Of a stretch of 53,695 nt of DNA, positions 51,447-53,695 are shown one piece after another. Location: assembly GCA_964007875.1 (NCBI GenBank), contig CAXGAH010000016.1, positions 1 through 53,695 of the forward strand, in the 5' to 3' direction. The stretch is from UBA1275 sp002323515 (GTDB lineage Bacteria; Bacteroidota; Rhodothermia; Balneolales; Balneolaceae). Made by a program: the position numbers and the translations under genes. The notes under the pieces were generated by a model. That model did not search any database and was not told where the DNA came from. It saw only the letters and a list, made by a program, of their open reading frames with translations. How positions within the stretch are numbered: the stretch's first letter is position 1; each line of letters opens with the position of its first letter.

Positions 51447-52856
51447 TTACTGACCTTTACCTTTAATCATTGTGATTAATGTGTTAATAATAATCTTTAT
51501 ATCCATACGTAACGAAATATTTTCGACATAATACAAATCATACTTGGTTTTTTCTTTAACATCGTCCAGTGAAGCATCATATTTCCATTTAACCTGAGCC
51601 CACCCTGTAATCCCTGGGCGAACTCGTAATCGTCGCATATACAATGGGATTTGATTTTTAAACTGCTCTACAAAATGTTCACGTTCAGGTCTAGGTCCTA
51701 CTAAACTCATTTGCCCTCGAATGACATTGTAGAGTTGAGGTAGTTCATCAATACGTAATTTGCGCAACCAATAACCCATTTTTGTAATCCTTGAGTCGTT
51801 TTTTTTTGCCCACATAGGTCCAGTTTTTCGTTCAGCATCTTGTACCATAGTGCGAAATTTATTCATAACAAAGGGTTTACCATTTCGTCCAATTCGTTCT
51901 TGACGATAGATAACGGGCCCAGAAGACCCTAATCGAATAAATAGGGCTACCAATAGCAAGAAGGGGGCTAACACTATCAATACTACCACCGAAATAGTCA
52001 CATCCATCAATCGCTTGACAGCTTTCTCCCAAAGCGGCATAGGCTCTGGAGAAATTTCAATAATAGGCATACCAAAAATCTGATTCGTTTTGGATAGACC
52101 ACTCACAATTTGATAAAAATCAGGTAACAGCTTTAAGCGAACATCCGGATTATCCAGTTTAGAAATAATCGCAACCAAATCTTCTCGGCCATTTGCTTCT
52201 ACTGCCACCAAGACATCCTGAACTTTATACTCGGCGATAATTCGATCAATATCAGAAAGTTGCCCAATCACATCCTCAGGATAAATACCTGATTCTGCAA
52301 CGGGACCCTTCCCATTAACTTGGATGTATCCAATTACTTCCATGCCCAAAATTTTGTTACGCATAAGATCATCAAAGGCTATTTTAGCATTTGACCCTGT
52401 CCCAACAATTAATGTTCTATGCAGTCCCCTACCTCGTTGGGCATACAAACGTTGAATAGTTCTAATGACAAAACGATTGGTAATGGTGGCCCCCAAAATA
52501 ATTGACCAATAAGAAAAAATTAGCCCGTGATGGGTACGACCCTCAATAAACAACCAGTGATCCCAAATAACATACAACACCAGTCCCCCCAATACCACAG
52601 CCTTTACCACCCTAGTAAATTCATCGAGCCTTGAGATTAAATATAAACTCTTGTACAATCCTGATAAGACAAAAACTCCAAGCCAATACCCGCTAAATAT
52701 TACACCTGCACTAATCACAGCTAAGCCATATTCAGCCAATCGAGGATCCAAATAAGCCGAGAAAAAAGAATGAAAGACGAGCCAACTTGCCAATAAAAGC
52801 AAGTAATCAAGGGCACTCGTCAATATAACTTCGCGATATCTTTGCACAGAAAGCAA
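51447..52856 (-). CDS. polyprenyl-phosphate sugar-1-phosphate transferase (WcaJ/WbaP type)
   Basis: A 469-aa initiating enzyme for exopolysaccharide or O-antigen units. Four N-terminal helices (~10-115) and a CoA-binding-like domain (~140-245) precede the catalytic bacterial sugar transferase domain. This has KRLMDVTISV, YRQERIGRNGKPF, KFRTM, RKLRIDELPQLYNV and SLVGPRPERE. The start is TTG at 52856 (or GTG at 52847); no in-frame ATG lies before the first helix. It is the first gene of a minus-strand unit with the GT2 gene. No further polysaccharide genes appear in the window. Confidence 0.9.
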   Translation of the reverse strand: MLSVQRYREVILTSALDYLLLLASWLVFHSFFSAYLDPRLAEYGLAVISAGVIFSGYWLGVFVLSGLYKSLYLISRLDEFTRVVKAVVLGGLVLYVIWDHWLFIEGRTHHGLIFSYWSIILGATITNRFVIRTIQRLYAQRGRGLHRTLIVGTGSNAKIAFDDLMRNKILGMEVIGYIQVNGKGPVAESGIYPEDVIGQLSDIDRIIAEYKVQDVLVAVEANGREDLVAIISKLDNPDVRLKLLPDFYQIVSGLSKTNQIFGMPIIEISPEPMPLWEKAVKRLMDVTISVVVLIVLAPFLLLVALFIRLGSSGPVIYRQERIGRNGKPFVMNKFRTMVQDAERKTGPMWAKKNDSRITKMGYWLRKLRIDELPQLYNVIRGQMSLVGPRPEREHFVEQFKNQIPLYMRRLRVRPGITGWAQVKWKYDASLDDVKEKTKYDLYYVENISLRMDIKIIINTLITMIKGKGQ

Positions 52857-52944
52857 ATGGATGGTTAGATTCGTAATTTAAATCTCTAAAAAAGTACGGA
52901 TTTTTAGTCTGTATATATAACTGAAACCACTTTATGCCTTTATT

Positions 52945-53695
52945 TTGTTTCAACTACATACAACGTGTTCTACAAGCAAAGCGCGCCTAGGTAGCTTAAC
53001 TACTGATCATGGGGTCATAGAAACACCCATATTTATGCCAGTAGGGACACTTGGAACAGTAAAAGGGGTGTCACAGGACCGTTTAAAAGACCCTATTCAA
53101 GCCCAAATTATTTTAGGCAACACCTACCATCTGTATTTAAGACCTGGCACCGAGGTCATACAGGCTTCAGGAGGATTACATGGTTTTATGAATTGGGACC
53201 GACCCATATTAACTGACTCTGGAGGATATCAAATTTTTTCCCTTTCAGATATACGAACCTTAGACGAGGAAGGCGCTCATTTTAAAAGTCATTTAGATGG
53301 TTCAAAACACTTATTCACACCCGAGAATGTAGTAGATATACAGCGGGTCTTAGGGTCAGATATCATTATGATACTGGATGAGTGCCCACCTTATCCAAGT
53401 GATTATGCATACGCAAAAAATTCTATGGAATTAACCCATCGATGGGCAAAAAGGGGGCAGAAACAATTTCTAGAGACCCAAGCACTTTACGGGCATCGAC
53501 AATTTCAATTTGGTATTGTACAGGGTGGAACCTACAAAGATCTGAGGATTGCCTCCGCTGAATTTATGGCTGAACAGAATTTTGAAGGTATTGCAATTGG
53601 TGGGCTCAGCGTTGGAGAACCTATTCCCTTGTTGTATGAAATGACCGATGTTAACACCGATGTCATGCCTAAGGAAAAGGCACGATATCTTATGG
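52945..53695 (+). CDS. tgt: queuine tRNA-ribosyltransferase (TGT), truncated by window end
   Basis: Exchanges G34 for preQ1 in tRNAs for Asp, Asn, His and Tyr. The first ~250 residues are present. They include HGVIETPIFMPVGTLGTVKG, LGNTYHLYLRPG, TDSGGYQIFSLS (catalytic Asp region), LDECPPYPSD, QGGTYKDLR and GGLSVGEP; the window ends within KARYLMG. The nucleophile Asp and the zinc site lie beyond the end. Translation fits a TTG start at 52945 (MFQLHTT); the ATG at 52934 is out of frame and stops after 18 codons. Confidence 0.94.
   Translation, partial: MFQLHTTCSTSKARLGSLTTDHGVIETPIFMPVGTLGTVKGVSQDRLKDPIQAQIILGNTYHLYLRPGTEVIQASGGLHGFMNWDRPILTDSGGYQIFSLSDIRTLDEEGAHFKSHLDGSKHLFTPENVVDIQRVLGSDIIMILDECPPYPSDYAYAKNSMELTHRWAKRGQKQFLETQALYGHRQFQFGIVQGGTYKDLRIASAEFMAEQNFEGIAIGGLSVGEPIPLLYEMTDVNTDVMPKEKARYLM

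Overview
The window is an ordinary-looking chromosomal segment of a bacterium from the Bacteroidota/Balneolota/Rhodothermota side of the tree. This placement is inferred from gene content: a BatA-type VWA protein, a TonB-dependent receptor, a DPP4-type S9 peptidase, DUF4199 and DUF2085 membrane proteins, an archaeal-type aspartate-semialdehyde dehydrogenase, a single-chain glycyl-tRNA synthetase, and matches to the Bacteroidota promoter -7 element (TAnnTTTG). Base composition looks moderately AT-rich throughout. I see no rRNA, tRNA, CRISPR array, integrase, transposase, IS end or plasmid/phage gene. Coding density is very high. No stretch above 300 bp lacks a gene; the longest gaps are 5413-5689 and 45134-45402.

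Layout. 1-3120 (minus): the str operon rpsL-rpsG-fusA-tuf, with tuf cut by the window edge. 3331-5412 (plus): recG. 5690-10832 (minus): typA, a propionyl/acyl-CoA carboxylase beta subunit, and an unknown acidic modular protein. 10903-12667 (plus): an orphan ABC ATPase and an M29 aminopeptidase. 12711-14222 (minus): an ALDH7-type aldehyde dehydrogenase. 14378-16627 (plus): a SpoU rRNA methyltransferase and a PIN-PhoH ATPase. 16695-19976 (minus): a secreted S9 peptidase and murI. 20048-22273 (plus): a TonB-dependent receptor, overlapping tail-to-tail with a minus-strand 897-aa lipoprotein that carries FG-GAP/beta-propeller repeats. 25070-40905 (plus): a 16-kb co-directional run of BatA, a PH-like membrane protein, hflX, a CBS protein, a 1041-aa TPR protein, aroA, hsp20, dnaK, tsaD, a BASS transporter, a PlsC-like acyltransferase and a SodC-like lipoprotein. 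40998-42452 (minus) glyS; 42632-43681 (plus) asd; 43712-45133 (minus) a small unknown protein and a TIGR01777 SDR; 45403-45852 (plus) a MauE-like protein. 45849-48583 (minus): cdsA, DUF2007, a CPBP protease and DUF4199. 48724-52856 (minus): DUF2085, a thioesterase, accA, a polyprenol-phosphate sugar synthase-like GT2, and a WcaJ/WbaP-type sugar-1-phosphate transferase. 52945 to the end (plus): tgt, truncated.

Functional themes are translation (ribosomal proteins, EF-G, EF-Tu, BipA, HflX, TsaD, Tgt, GlyRS, SpoU methylase), proteostasis (Hsp20, DnaK), cell envelope and lipid synthesis (MurI, CdsA, AccA, PlsC-like, WcaJ-like), amino-acid metabolism (AroA, Asd, ALDH7) and surface functions (TonB receptor, lipoproteins, S9 peptidase).

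Two genome-wide habits show here. Seven of 44 genes appear to start at TTG, which makes naive start calling extend several genes into their neighbours. Promoters, where visible, resemble the Bacteroidota TTG-N18..21-TAnnTTTG form. I found no convincing undescribed defence or mobile system. The least explained items are the acidic modular protein (9192-10832), the 897-aa propeller lipoprotein (22257-24950), and a SodC homologue lacking one expected zinc ligand.
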